A stretch of DNA of 64,000 bases from Anaerostipes amylophilus (GTDB lineage: Bacteria; Bacillota; Clostridia; Lachnospirales; Lachnospiraceae), in assembly GCF_025567365.1 (NCBI RefSeq), contig NZ_JAOQJG010000003.1:310001-374000 (forward strand). Direction: 5' to 3'. A program made the position numbers and the translations under genes. Position 1 is the stretch's first letter. The number at the start of each line of letters is the position of its first letter. A model generated the notes under the pieces. That model was not told where the DNA came from, made no database searches, and saw only the letters and a program-made list of their open reading frames with translations. Positions 44,490 through 53,700 of this stretch are shown here, piece after piece.

Positions 44490-45746
44490 ATGAAGATTAG
44501 AAAGTTTAAGATTATCCTGAGTATTTTTCTGATAATCGGAATTGCCGTTGGAGGAATGCTTGGATATTATGATGCACGATTAGAAGCATCTGTGAATCAG
44601 GGAAAATCATTAAATTCGGTTGATGTTGGAGATAATCTTACGTTTAACAAAGATGTTGTGAATATTTTACTTGTAGGATCTGACCATGGTGCTATTAAGG
44701 GAGATCATGGACGTTCAGACAGTATTATGATCGCTACTGTGAATTTTAAGAGCAAAGAATTAAAACTTACATCATTGATGAGAGATATGTATGTTGAGAT
44801 TCCAGGTCATGGACACAACAAACTCAATGCGGCATATGCATTTGGAGGAGTCGAGTTATTGTATAAGACGATCGCGAAGAATTTTGGAATTAAGATTGAT
44901 AATTATTGTGTTGTTGATTTCTCAACATTTGAGAAAGTTATCAATAAAGTTGGCGGAATTGAGATTTCATTAGAAGAGAAAGAAGCAAAATACTTAAATA
45001 CAACAAACTATATTTCAAAGAAGAAATATCGTAATGTGAAAGTTGGTAAACAGACATTAAATGGAAATCAGGCATTAGGTTATGCCAGAGTACGTTATGT
45101 TGTATCTAAGAAATACGGAGATGGAGATTTTGGAAGAACGGGTCGTCAGAGAGCAGTTCTTCAGGCAGCTTTGAATAAAGTATTACAGCAGAGCCCAACA
45201 ACAATTGCAGATATTGCGCTTGAAGCATTAAAAGATGTGTCAACAGATATGAATGCAAGCTATTTAAAAACACTTGTATTAAAAGTTGTGAAAATGGGAA
45301 CAACGGAGATCGATCAGATGAGGGTCCCAGTGGAAGGCACTTATAAGATGGGACGTGCACAGAGTAATATGTTTGTATTCTTTACAAACTTTAAAGCAAA
45401 CAAAGCAGCCCTTAAATATTTCTTGTTTGATAAAGGAACAGAAAAAGACTGGGCAAAAGAATATGGTGGAACTTCAAATGTAGAAATGTTTGGATATGGA
45501 AGTGCATCTTCTGATTCAACATCCAGTACGTCAAGTACAAGTAGTTATCGTTCAAATTATAATATTGATACAAGTGACTACACAACAAGAAGTACAAGAA
45601 GATCAACTTATGCAACAGAGAGCAAAAGTACTTATCATCGAAGTACAGAAAGTACAACTTCAGAACCTTCGACATCAAGGGTAACTACAGCAGAGCATCA
45701 TACAACAGTTGCAACAGAGTCGAAACCTGCAGGTGAAGAAGAATAA
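44490..45746 (+). CDS. LytR-CpsA-Psr (LCP) family protein with Ser/Thr-rich tail
   Basis: This encodes 418 residues; ATG 44490 is behind GAGGAGGAC. A membrane anchor (IILSIFLIIGIAVGGMLGY) is followed by the LCP domain: VNILLVGSDHG, then RSDSIMIATVN and LTSLMRDMYVEIPG near residue 100, with GYARVRYV as the Arg-rich part. LCP enzymes attach glycopolymers to peptidoglycan outside the cell. The last about 80 residues are an extended Ser/Thr-rich, low-complexity tail. Confidence 0.9.
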   Translation: MKIRKFKIILSIFLIIGIAVGGMLGYYDARLEASVNQGKSLNSVDVGDNLTFNKDVVNILLVGSDHGAIKGDHGRSDSIMIATVNFKSKELKLTSLMRDMYVEIPGHGHNKLNAAYAFGGVELLYKTIAKNFGIKIDNYCVVDFSTFEKVINKVGGIEISLEEKEAKYLNTTNYISKKKYRNVKVGKQTLNGNQALGYARVRYVVSKKYGDGDFGRTGRQRAVLQAALNKVLQQSPTTIADIALEALKDVSTDMNASYLKTLVLKVVKMGTTEIDQMRVPVEGTYKMGRAQSNMFVFFTNFKANKAALKYFLFDKGTEKDWAKEYGGTSNVEMFGYGSASSDSTSSTSSTSSYRSNYNIDTSDYTTRSTRRSTYATESKSTYHRSTESTTSEPSTSRVTTAEHHTTVATESKPAGEEE

Positions 45747-45768
45747 ATTAAAAGCAATTAAAATGAAA

Positions 45769-45817
45769 ATGTGTCAAGAAAGAATGGTGGTTAGAGCTAC
45801 ATTCTTCCTTGACACAT
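45769..45817 (+). terminator. Strong terminator after the LCP gene
   Basis: An 18-base arm at 45769-45786 pairs with 45800-45817 with one mismatch, with a 13-base loop and TTTGT after it. Confidence 0.8.
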
Positions 45818-45909
45818 ATTTGTATAATTGGTAGAATAAAAAAAGTTACCAATACCCTGTAATATACCATTACGGTGATGGAATAAGAAAAGGAAAGGAA
45901 ATAAAAGAT

Positions 45910-46407
45910 ATGCGACAGATTGTTCTTTCTATTTTAGTAGAGAATACTCCCGGAGTATTAAGCCGAATTTCTGGTTTATTTACAAGAAGAGGGTATAATA
46001 TAGACAGTATCACAGCATGCACAACACAGGATCAGAAGTTTTCAAGAATTACGATTGCGGTTAGTGGTGATGATATGATTTTAAAACAGATCAAGAATCA
46101 ACTTTCCAAGCTGGAAGATGTCGTAAAGATTTTTGAACTGGAGAATAGCAAGTCTGTTTGCAGAGAATTGATTCTTGCGAAGGTTCGTGCAAATAAGGCA
46201 GTGAAACAGGAAGTTGTCACGATCGCAGATATTTTCAGAGCAAAAGTTGTGGATGTATCTAAAGATAACTTGATGATCGAGTTAACGGGTAATGTGAATA
46301 AAATTGAAGCATTTATCAATTTGATCAGTGATTTTGAAGTGATTGAACTTGTGAGAACAGGAATCACTGGTTTATCAAGAGGGGAAGACAATTCCCACGT
46401 ATTTTAA
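45910..46407 (+). CDS. ilvN: Acetolactate synthase regulatory (small) subunit
   Basis: This encodes 165 residues. The N-terminal ACT domain has VENTPGVLSRISGLFTRRGY, the valine-binding signature. The C-terminal half has SKSVCRELILAKVRA and GITGLSRGE. It gives feedback inhibition of acetolactate synthase by branched-chain amino acids. The catalytic subunit gene ilvB is not adjacent. It is followed by ilvC after 58 bases. No T-box leader was recognised upstream. Confidence 0.9.
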   Translation: MRQIVLSILVENTPGVLSRISGLFTRRGYNIDSITACTTQDQKFSRITIAVSGDDMILKQIKNQLSKLEDVVKIFELENSKSVCRELILAKVRANKAVKQEVVTIADIFRAKVVDVSKDNLMIELTGNVNKIEAFINLISDFEVIELVRTGITGLSRGEDNSHVF

Positions 46408-46413
46408 TTTACA

Positions 46414-46436
46414 AGTAATGGGTCATGACCCTTACT
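46414..46436. promoter_or_regulatory. Palindrome between ilvN and ilvC
   Basis: AGTAA-T-GGGTCATGACCC-TTACT is a 22-base palindrome with one extra base. It has no T-tract, so an operator or an RNA processing hairpin is likelier than a terminator. It lies 30 bases before the ilvC start. Confidence 0.5.
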
Positions 46437-46465
46437 ATATAAGCCAAAAAATGGAGGAATGAAAA

Positions 46466-47482
46466 ATGGCAAAGATTTATTATCAAGAAGACTGTAACTT
46501 ATCACTGTTAGATGGAAAAACCATCGCTATTATCGGTTACGGAAGTCAGGGACATGCACATGCCCTTAACTTAAAAGAGTCTGGATGCAATGTTATCATC
46601 GGTCTTTATGAAGGAAGCAAATCTTGGAAGAGAGCAGAAGAACAGGGATTTGAAGTGTTCACATCTGCAGAAGCTGCCAAGAAAGCTGATATCATCATGA
46701 TTCTGATCAACGATGAAAAACAGGCTAAATTATACAAAGAAAGCATCGAACCAAACTTAGAGCCAGGAAACATGTTAATGTTCGCTCATGGTTTCAATAT
46801 TCATTTCGGATGCATCACACCTCCAAAAGATGTAGATGTAACTATGATCGCCCCTAAAGCACCAGGACATACAGTAAGAAGCGAATATCAGGCAGGAAAA
46901 GGAACTCCTTGCTTAGTAGCTGTTGAACAGGATGCTACAGGTAAAGCATTAGACTTAGCACTTGCTTATTCTTTAGGAATTGGTGGAGCAAGAGCTGGTG
47001 TTCTTGAAACAACATTTAGAACAGAAACAGAAACAGACCTTTTTGGAGAACAGGCAGTACTTTGCGGTGGTGTTTGTGCATTAATGCAGGCTGGTTTCGA
47101 AACATTAGTAGAAGCTGGATATGACCCAAGAAACGCTTACTTCGAATGTATCCATGAAATGAAACTGATCGTAGACTTAATCTATCAGTCAGGATTCGAA
47201 GGAATGAGATATTCTATCTCTAACACAGCTGAATATGGTGATTACATCACAGGACCAAAAATTGTCACAGAAGATACTAAGAAAGCTATGAAACAGATTC
47301 TTTCTGATATCCAGGACGGAACATTCGCAAAAGACTTCTTATTAGATATGTCTGATGCTGGATCTCAGGTTCACTTCAAAGCTATGAGAAAATTAGCTTC
47401 TGAACATCAGTCTGAAGTAGTCGGAAAAGAAATCCGTAGCTTATATAGCTGGAGTAATGAAGATAAATTAATCAACAACTAG
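46466..47482 (+). CDS. ilvC: Ketol-acid reductoisomerase
   Basis: This encodes 338 residues, class I length. The NAD(P)H motif is IIGYGSQGHAHALNLKESG near residue 20, and the catalytic domain has APKAPGHTVRSEYQAGKG and FGEQAVLCGGV. It converts acetolactate to dihydroxyisovalerate in branched-chain amino acid synthesis. Many codons end in C (AAC, TTC, ATC), unlike neighbours, as expected for a highly expressed gene. ATGGAGGAATG is just upstream. Confidence 0.96.
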   Translation: MAKIYYQEDCNLSLLDGKTIAIIGYGSQGHAHALNLKESGCNVIIGLYEGSKSWKRAEEQGFEVFTSAEAAKKADIIMILINDEKQAKLYKESIEPNLEPGNMLMFAHGFNIHFGCITPPKDVDVTMIAPKAPGHTVRSEYQAGKGTPCLVAVEQDATGKALDLALAYSLGIGGARAGVLETTFRTETETDLFGEQAVLCGGVCALMQAGFETLVEAGYDPRNAYFECIHEMKLIVDLIYQSGFEGMRYSISNTAEYGDYITGPKIVTEDTKKAMKQILSDIQDGTFAKDFLLDMSDAGSQVHFKAMRKLASEHQSEVVGKEIRSLYSWSNEDKLINN

Positions 47483-47508
47483 ATTTTGTTTATCTTACAT
47501 AAGAATAT

Positions 47509-47541
47509 AAAAGATCAGAGATTTTAGATTTCTGATCTTTT
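47509..47541 (+). terminator. Terminator after ilvC
   Basis: AAAAGATCAGA (47509-47519) pairs with TCTGATCTTTT (47531-47541), followed by TTCTTTT. Confidence 0.85.
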
Positions 47542-47591
47542 TCTTTTATAAAATTATATAGACAGTTATGTGTCGGGAAGGAAGAAGATTA

Positions 47592-48032
47592 ATGAAATTT
47601 GTGATTCAAAGAGTAAAAGAAGCATCTGTAAAAGTAGATGGTGAATATACTGGAAAGATAAAAAATGGGTATCTGGTTTTGATCGGAGTCGGCCACGAAG
47701 ATACAAAAGAAGAAGCAGATAAATATATTAGAAAAATGATCAATTTACGCATTTTCGAAGATGAGAATGGGAAAACAAACCTTTCTCTAAAAGATGTAGG
47801 AGGAGAGTTGCTATTGGTATCTCAGTTTACACTCTATGCAAGTTGTAATAAAGGAAACCGTCCTAGTTTTACACAAGCTGGAAATCCTCAAAAAGCGGAG
47901 CAGTTATATGAATATATCATTGGTGAATGTAAAAAAGAAATAGATATCGTGCAGACAGGAGTATTTGGGGCACATATGGAAGTTTCTTTGATAAATGATG
48001 GTCCATTTACGGTTGTTCTTGAAGATTTGTAG
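47592..48032 (+). CDS. dtd: D-aminoacyl-tRNA deacylase
   Basis: This encodes 146 residues; ATG 47592 is behind GGAAGGAAG. Family motifs: VIQRVKEASVKVDGE at the start, VSQFTLYASC near residue 77 and the NDGPFTVVLE end, whose GP/NxGPFT region binds the D-amino acid. It removes D-amino acids from tRNA as quality control. Confidence 0.94.
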   Translation: MKFVIQRVKEASVKVDGEYTGKIKNGYLVLIGVGHEDTKEEADKYIRKMINLRIFEDENGKTNLSLKDVGGELLLVSQFTLYASCNKGNRPSFTQAGNPQKAEQLYEYIIGECKKEIDIVQTGVFGAHMEVSLINDGPFTVVLEDL

Positions 48033-48086
48033 TGGTAAAATAAATATAACAAATGATTATATTTTTTAAGAAAGGATGATGACGTT

Positions 48087-48476
48087 ATGGATTTGACAAA
48101 TGGAATTAAAAAGGCATTTTTGGCAAGTGTAGGTGCAGTGGCTACAACGGCTGAAGTTACAAAAGACATCGTTGAGAAAATGATCGAAAAAGGCGAACAG
48201 ACCGTAGAGCAGGGAAAAGTTCTGAATCAGGAACTTAAGCATAATGCAAAAAAGAAAGTAAAAGAACATGTTTCTGTAGAAGTCACAAAAAAATACGATG
48301 ATGCGTTTGAATGCGTTGATGAGATGTCAGCAGAAGATCTTGAGTTGTTAAAAGAACGAATTGCAAAGGCAGAAGCACTTCAGGAAGAAAAACAGGAAAT
48401 GGAAAGTGAAGAATCTGAAACAATGGATTTTGGGGAAGAATCAATCAATTCAGAAGCAGCAGAAGATCTGGAATGA
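48087..48476 (+). CDS. Phasin-like coiled-coil protein
   Basis: This encodes 129 residues, mostly helical: GIKKAFLASVGAVATTAEVTK and EKGEQTVEQGKVLNQELKHNAKKK resemble the amphipathic helices of PhaF/phasin-like proteins. The tail is very acidic. It lies directly before the UbiB-like kinase (16-base gap), a common pair in Clostridia, and may be its partner. Not a confirmed storage-granule protein; no PHA genes are in the window. Confidence 0.65.
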   Translation: MDLTNGIKKAFLASVGAVATTAEVTKDIVEKMIEKGEQTVEQGKVLNQELKHNAKKKVKEHVSVEVTKKYDDAFECVDEMSAEDLELLKERIAKAEALQEEKQEMESEESETMDFGEESINSEAAEDLE

Positions 48477-48492
48477 TTAAAAAGAGGTTTTT

Positions 48493-50076
48493 ATGAAACA
48501 GGAAACAGGGAGACTAAAGGAGATTCTTCATGTATTAAAAGAACATAAAGTGACACAAGGGATTGATCCAGTTAAATTATGTGGAATTTTAGAAGATCTT
48601 GGGCCGACGTATGTAAAGCTTGGACAGATTATGTCAATGCGTTCAGATATACTGCCAGAGCGTTACTGTAAAGAACTTGCAAGACTTCGCACGGATGTAA
48701 AGCCAATGGATTTTAATACTGTATGGGGGATTCTTAAGAAAGAACTTCATAAAGAACCAAATGAGATTTTTCAGAAGATTAACAAAGAACCAATCGGATG
48801 TGCATCAATTGCACAGGTTCATAAAGCTGTGTTGAAAGATAAAAAGAAAGTTGTATTAAAGATTCAGAGGCCAAATATCAAGCAGATAATGGAAGAAGAT
48901 CTTACATTACTTAAGAAGGCCTCTGGATTTTTAAATTTTGCAACAGGAACAGGAGATCTCATTGACTTTAGGAAAGTGATCGATGAACTTTGGGAGACTT
49001 CCAAGGAAGAGATGGACTTTATTAAGGAAGCACAGCATCTAGAACGATTTTATAAGAATCAGGAAGATGTCAGATATGTAACCTGCCCGAAAGTATATAA
49101 AGAATATTCGAATCGTCATCTTCTTGTTATGAGTTATATAGATGGAATACAGATCGATCATATTAAAGAATTGGACGAAGAAGGATATGATCGTTATGAA
49201 ATCGGACAGAAAACAGCACAGAACTATTGCAAGCAGATTCTTTCAGATGGATTTTTTCATGCAGATCCACATCCAGGGAATCTATGGATCAGTGAAGGGC
49301 AGATCGTATGGCTTGATCTTGGAATGGCAGGAAACTTATCAGAACATTATCGTGCAATCATGAAACGTGCGATTACAGCGATCTTAAAGAATGACATCTA
49401 TGAGCTTAAGAATGCATTTTTATCATTTGGCAAAGCAACACAGAAGATAGATCATGCTAGTTTATATACAGATCTTGATGATATGGTCGGCAAGTACATG
49501 AACATGGATTTTGGAACCATGGATCTTGGCGAGTTGATGGAAGATGCACTGGACTTGCTGAAGAAACATAAGATAGCAATCGATTCAGACATTACGTTAT
49601 TAGCAAGAAGTATGGTAACGATGGAAGGAACCTTAAAACTTTGTTCACCACAAGTAAATATGATCAAGATTTTGACATCATATATGTCTGCGAACATGAT
49701 AAATGAGATTGATCCTAAGAGAGAAGTAAAACACGCATTAAGAGATATTTATGGATCATCTAAAAAATCTTTGGAGATTCCAGCACAGATATCAGATCTA
49801 TTGAATATCACGAAGAATGGACAAGTAAGGATTAATCTTGAGTCATCACAGATGGATGAAGTAAGACGTGATATGAAAAAAGGAATGGATCATTTGATTC
49901 TTACATTGATCGTTATGGCGCTATGGTTTAGCTCTGCTTTACTATGTTTAAGTGATGTTACTCCAAGAATTGATGGAATGCCATATATTAGTGTGGCTGG
50001 TTTTATTACGGGATTAGTTATTGTTATTTATTTGCTGATTAAAATGATCATACAAAAAGGAAGACATAGGAAATGA
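48493..50076 (+). CDS. ABC1/UbiB-family protein kinase-like (AarF)
   Basis: This encodes 527 residues. KxGQ-type motif: YVKLGQIMSMRSDILPERY near residue 36. The nucleotide site has AQVHKAVLKDKKKVVLKIQRP; catalytic HADPHPGNLWI and WLDLGMAG follow. Two C-terminal membrane helices (LILTLIVMALWFSSALLCL, then FITGLVIVIYLLIKMI) anchor it. The family supports isoprenoid quinone or lipid metabolism, though strict anaerobes carry it without ubiquinone. Role here open. Confidence 0.87.
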   Translation: MKQETGRLKEILHVLKEHKVTQGIDPVKLCGILEDLGPTYVKLGQIMSMRSDILPERYCKELARLRTDVKPMDFNTVWGILKKELHKEPNEIFQKINKEPIGCASIAQVHKAVLKDKKKVVLKIQRPNIKQIMEEDLTLLKKASGFLNFATGTGDLIDFRKVIDELWETSKEEMDFIKEAQHLERFYKNQEDVRYVTCPKVYKEYSNRHLLVMSYIDGIQIDHIKELDEEGYDRYEIGQKTAQNYCKQILSDGFFHADPHPGNLWISEGQIVWLDLGMAGNLSEHYRAIMKRAITAILKNDIYELKNAFLSFGKATQKIDHASLYTDLDDMVGKYMNMDFGTMDLGELMEDALDLLKKHKIAIDSDITLLARSMVTMEGTLKLCSPQVNMIKILTSYMSANMINEIDPKREVKHALRDIYGSSKKSLEIPAQISDLLNITKNGQVRINLESSQMDEVRRDMKKGMDHLILTLIVMALWFSSALLCLSDVTPRIDGMPYISVAGFITGLVIVIYLLIKMIIQKGRHRK

Positions 50077-50603
50077 TAACACAGATGGGAAACATAAAGA
50101 TTGAGATTCAGCGTAGAAAAATTAAAAATATGAATATTTATATCAAACCTCCGAAGGGAGATGTTCTTGTCACTGTACCGATGAGAATCTCTGATGAAGA
50201 GGTTTTTCGATTCCTTAAGAAGAAAGAACAATGGATTTTGAAAAATCATGAAAAAATGAAGAATCAAAAAACATTTCAACAAAAGGAGATTTCGATAGAA
50301 CAGCGAAAGTGGCTGGAAAATAAGATTATAGAATATGCAATGAAATGGGAACCTGTAATGGGAGTTCATTGCACTGGTTTTATGATCCGGAATATGAAAA
50401 CCAGATGGGGAAGCTGCAGCATTCACAGTAAAAAGATTCGAATAAATCTTCAGTTGGCAGCAAAACCAGAAGAATGTATAGAGTATGTGTTAGTGCATGA
50501 ATTATGTCATTTGCTAGAGCCAAGTCATAATGAGAGATTTTATTATTTTATGGATTTATACCTTCCTGACTGGGAAAATCGGAAGAAAAAGCTCAACGTT
50601 TGA
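50073..50603 (+). CDS. YgjP-like (M48-type) metal-dependent hydrolase
   Basis: This encodes 176 residues and overlaps the kinase gene by 4 bases. The metal-binding site HELCHLLEPSHNERF near residue 148 has HExxH plus a third His. RWGSC near residue 112 and VPMRISDEEVFRFLKKKEQWI earlier are standard for the YgjP/DUF45 family. Substrate unknown; related to zinc metallopeptidases. Confidence 0.88.
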   Translation: MITQMGNIKIEIQRRKIKNMNIYIKPPKGDVLVTVPMRISDEEVFRFLKKKEQWILKNHEKMKNQKTFQQKEISIEQRKWLENKIIEYAMKWEPVMGVHCTGFMIRNMKTRWGSCSIHSKKIRINLQLAAKPEECIEYVLVHELCHLLEPSHNERFYYFMDLYLPDWENRKKKLNV

Positions 50604-50636
50604 TTGTGAAGAAAGTGCTAAAAACGAATTTTTATC

Positions 50637-50665
50637 TTACATTTTTTGAAATTTTGCGTTATGAT
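50637..50665 (+). promoter_or_regulatory. Promoter upstream of the activase gene
   Basis: -35 TTACAT (50637-50642) and -10 TATGAT (50660-50665) have a 17-bp spacer. Confidence 0.5.
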
Positions 50666-50695
50666 AAAATGTAAAGCTCAAAAGAAGGAGATAAG

Positions 50696-50716
50696 ATGAT
50701 AACGAATGATGAATAA
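50696..50716 (+). other. Possible 6-codon leader peptide overlapping the activase start
   Basis: ATG 50696 lies 5 bases after AAGGAG and encodes MITNDE before TAA at 50714-50716. It overlaps the main start at 50706 in another frame. It may couple translation, or just be an unused start. Confidence 0.3.
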
Positions 50717-53700
50717 AGAGATAACAAAACCAAACGAACAGAATATACTAGTTGGAATCGACGTTGGGTCTACGACAACGAAAATAGTAGCGCTTGATGC
50801 TGATCATGATCATCAGCTGTTATTTTCTGATTATGCAAGACATCATGCAAATCAGATTGCTAGTGTGATCAAAAGTATTAAAGAGTTTTGCAGTCATATA
50901 AAACAAAAAAAGATCAGATTGTGTCTGACAGGTTCTGGAGCAAAACCAGTTTCTTCTATTTTGAAAGTACCATTTGTACAGGAAGTTGCTGCGAATGCGA
51001 TTGCTTTGCAGGATAAATTTCAGAAAGTAGGAACGGCAATTGAATTAGGTGGACAGGATGCGAAGATGATCTTTTTTAAAGATTCTGAAAATGGACAGCC
51101 ACAGAGTGTTGCAGATATGCGAATGAATGGAAGCTGTGCAGGTGGAACGGGAGCATTTATTGATGAGATTGCATCTGTATTAAAAGTTCCAGTGGAACAT
51201 TTTAATGAATTAGCGCAAAAAGGAACACATCTTTATGATATTTCAGGAAGATGTGGTGTTTACGCAAAAACAGATATTCAGCCACTGTTAAATCAGGGTG
51301 CAGCCAAGGAAGATCTTGCATTGTCAGCATTTCATGCAATCGCAAAGCAGACGATGGGAGGACTTGCACAAGGTCTGGAGATCAAAAAACCTGTGGCATT
51401 TGAAGGTGGACCATTAACTTTCCATCCGACATTGGTAAAAGTGTTTGCAGAACGTCTGGAACTTAAGAAAGAGGAAATCCTTTGTCCAGAGCATTCAGAA
51501 TTAATGATCGCATATGGAGCAGCGCTGTCTTTGGAGAAGATGTTCTCAGACAGTAAGGCAAAAGATGTTGATAAACTTTTAGAAACTTTAGAAAGTGCAC
51601 AGAGAAATAATGCACACATATCAGGAGAAGCTGCGGTACCGTTTTTTGCGTCCAAAGAAGAAAAAGAAAAATTTAAAAAAGCACATCAGAAGAAAAAGGT
51701 AACATGGAAGCGGCCTAAAAAAGGTGAAACAGTAAGATGTTTCCTTGGAATTGATGCTGGAAGTACAACAACCAAGTTTGTATTGCTTGATGAACAGGAA
51801 GAAATTCTTGATTCTTTTTATGCACCGAATGAAGGAGATCCACTAAAAGTTGCTAAAGATGCACTGATTTGTTTAAGAAAACGATATGAAGATGTAGGAG
51901 CGAAACTTGAGATCCTTTCCGCTGGAACAACAGGATATGGGGAAATGCTGTTTTCCAAAGCGTTTGAAATTCCATGCCACACAGTAGAAACAGTTGCCCA
52001 TACAAGAGCTTCTGAGAAATATGTAAAAGATGCCTCTTTTATTCTGGATATTGGCGGACAGGATATGAAGGCAATCTGGCTGGAAGATGGAGTTATTACA
52101 AATATCCTGCTAAATGAAGCATGTTCTTCCGGATGTGGATCCTTCCTTGAAAACTTTGCTTCATCTTTACATATTCAAACAAAAGAAATCGCAGACAAAG
52201 CATTTGCATCAAAAAATCCAGCTGTTTTAGGAAGCCGTTGTACGGTATTTATGAATAGTAGTATCATTACGGAACAGAGAAACGGAAAGAATCCAGAAGA
52301 TATCATGGCTGGATTATGTCGATCTATCATTCAAAATGTATTTACAAAGGTAATCCGTGTATCAAATCTTGATTCTTTAGGAAAGAAGATTGTTGTACAG
52401 GGTGGAACTTTTGAAAATGATGCAGTCTTACGTGCAATGGAAGAATATGTAGGACGTGAAGTGGTAAGAGCACCATACCCTGGAATCATGGGAGCTATTG
52501 GTGTAGGACTGATTGCTAAGGAACAGTATGAAAAAGATCCGGAAAGTGTGAAAGCATGGGATCTTACAAATCTTGATACATTTTCATATACACAGGAGGC
52601 AAATGCACCTTGTCCGTTCTGTACTAACCATTGCCAGAGAACGATCGTACAGTTCTCAAATGGAAATTCATGGGTAACAAACAATCGTTGTGAAAAAGGT
52701 GAGATCATCGGTGATCCAAAGAATACGGAAGTATCTAAAAAACTAAAAGAAACCATTAAGAAAAATAAAAGTGTTCCAGATTTATTTGAAGAACGTAAGC
52801 AATTATTATTTAAAGAATATCCATACCCAACGCCAAAGAAGGAGAGGAATATTACGATTGGAATTCCAAGAGTGCTTTCCTATTGGGATACGATGCCATT
52901 TTGGACTACATTTTTCAAAACTTTGGGATACAATGTGCAGTTATCCGATGAAAGTACAAGAGAGATTTATGAAAGTGGATTATCAGCAGTAACTTCAGAT
53001 ACCGTATGTTTCCCAGCTAAGTTAGTTCATGGCCATCTTAGAAATCTAGTGAAAAAATATCATGTAGACAGAATCTTTATGCCATCGATCACAACAGTAC
53101 CACCAGAGAATACAGAAAAAACAAGTGAATCTATGTGTGCTGTTGTGAAAGGATATCCAATTGTTATCAGAAACTCCGATAATCCACAGGATAAATGGAA
53201 TGTTCCATTTGATGCACCATTATTTCACTGGCATACGAAGAAAGACAGACAGCGTCAGCTGCTTGCATATATGCAGGATGAATATCATATTTCAAAAGAA
53301 GAAGTGCTTGAAGCAATGAGGGCAGGAGATCTTGCACAGAAATCTTTTGAGGAACAGCTAAAGAAACGTGGACAGAAAATCTTAGATGATGTAGAAGAAA
53401 AAGACAGCTTTGCAGTTGTTTTGGCTTCACGTCCATACCAGAATGATACATTGGTAAACCATGATCTTTCTAAAATGTTTATAAAGGCAGGAATTGCAGT
53501 ATTAACTGCAGATTCACTGCCAGAAGTGAACAAAACACAACTGTCTAAAAGCCGCATTGATATAGTAAATAACTATCATGCAAGAATGCTGTCATCTGCG
53601 ATCCTTGCAGCACAAAGTGAACATCTTGAGTATGTACAGCTTGTAAGTTTTGGTTGCGGACATGACGCTTATTTATCCGATGAGATCACAAGAATGATGA

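Noticed and set aside
45818..45909. T-box or leader attenuator before ilvN
   Set aside because: Small inverted repeats are present (TTGGTA/TACCAA and CCATTACGGTGATGG), but no T-box sequence, specifier loop or terminator could be recognised.
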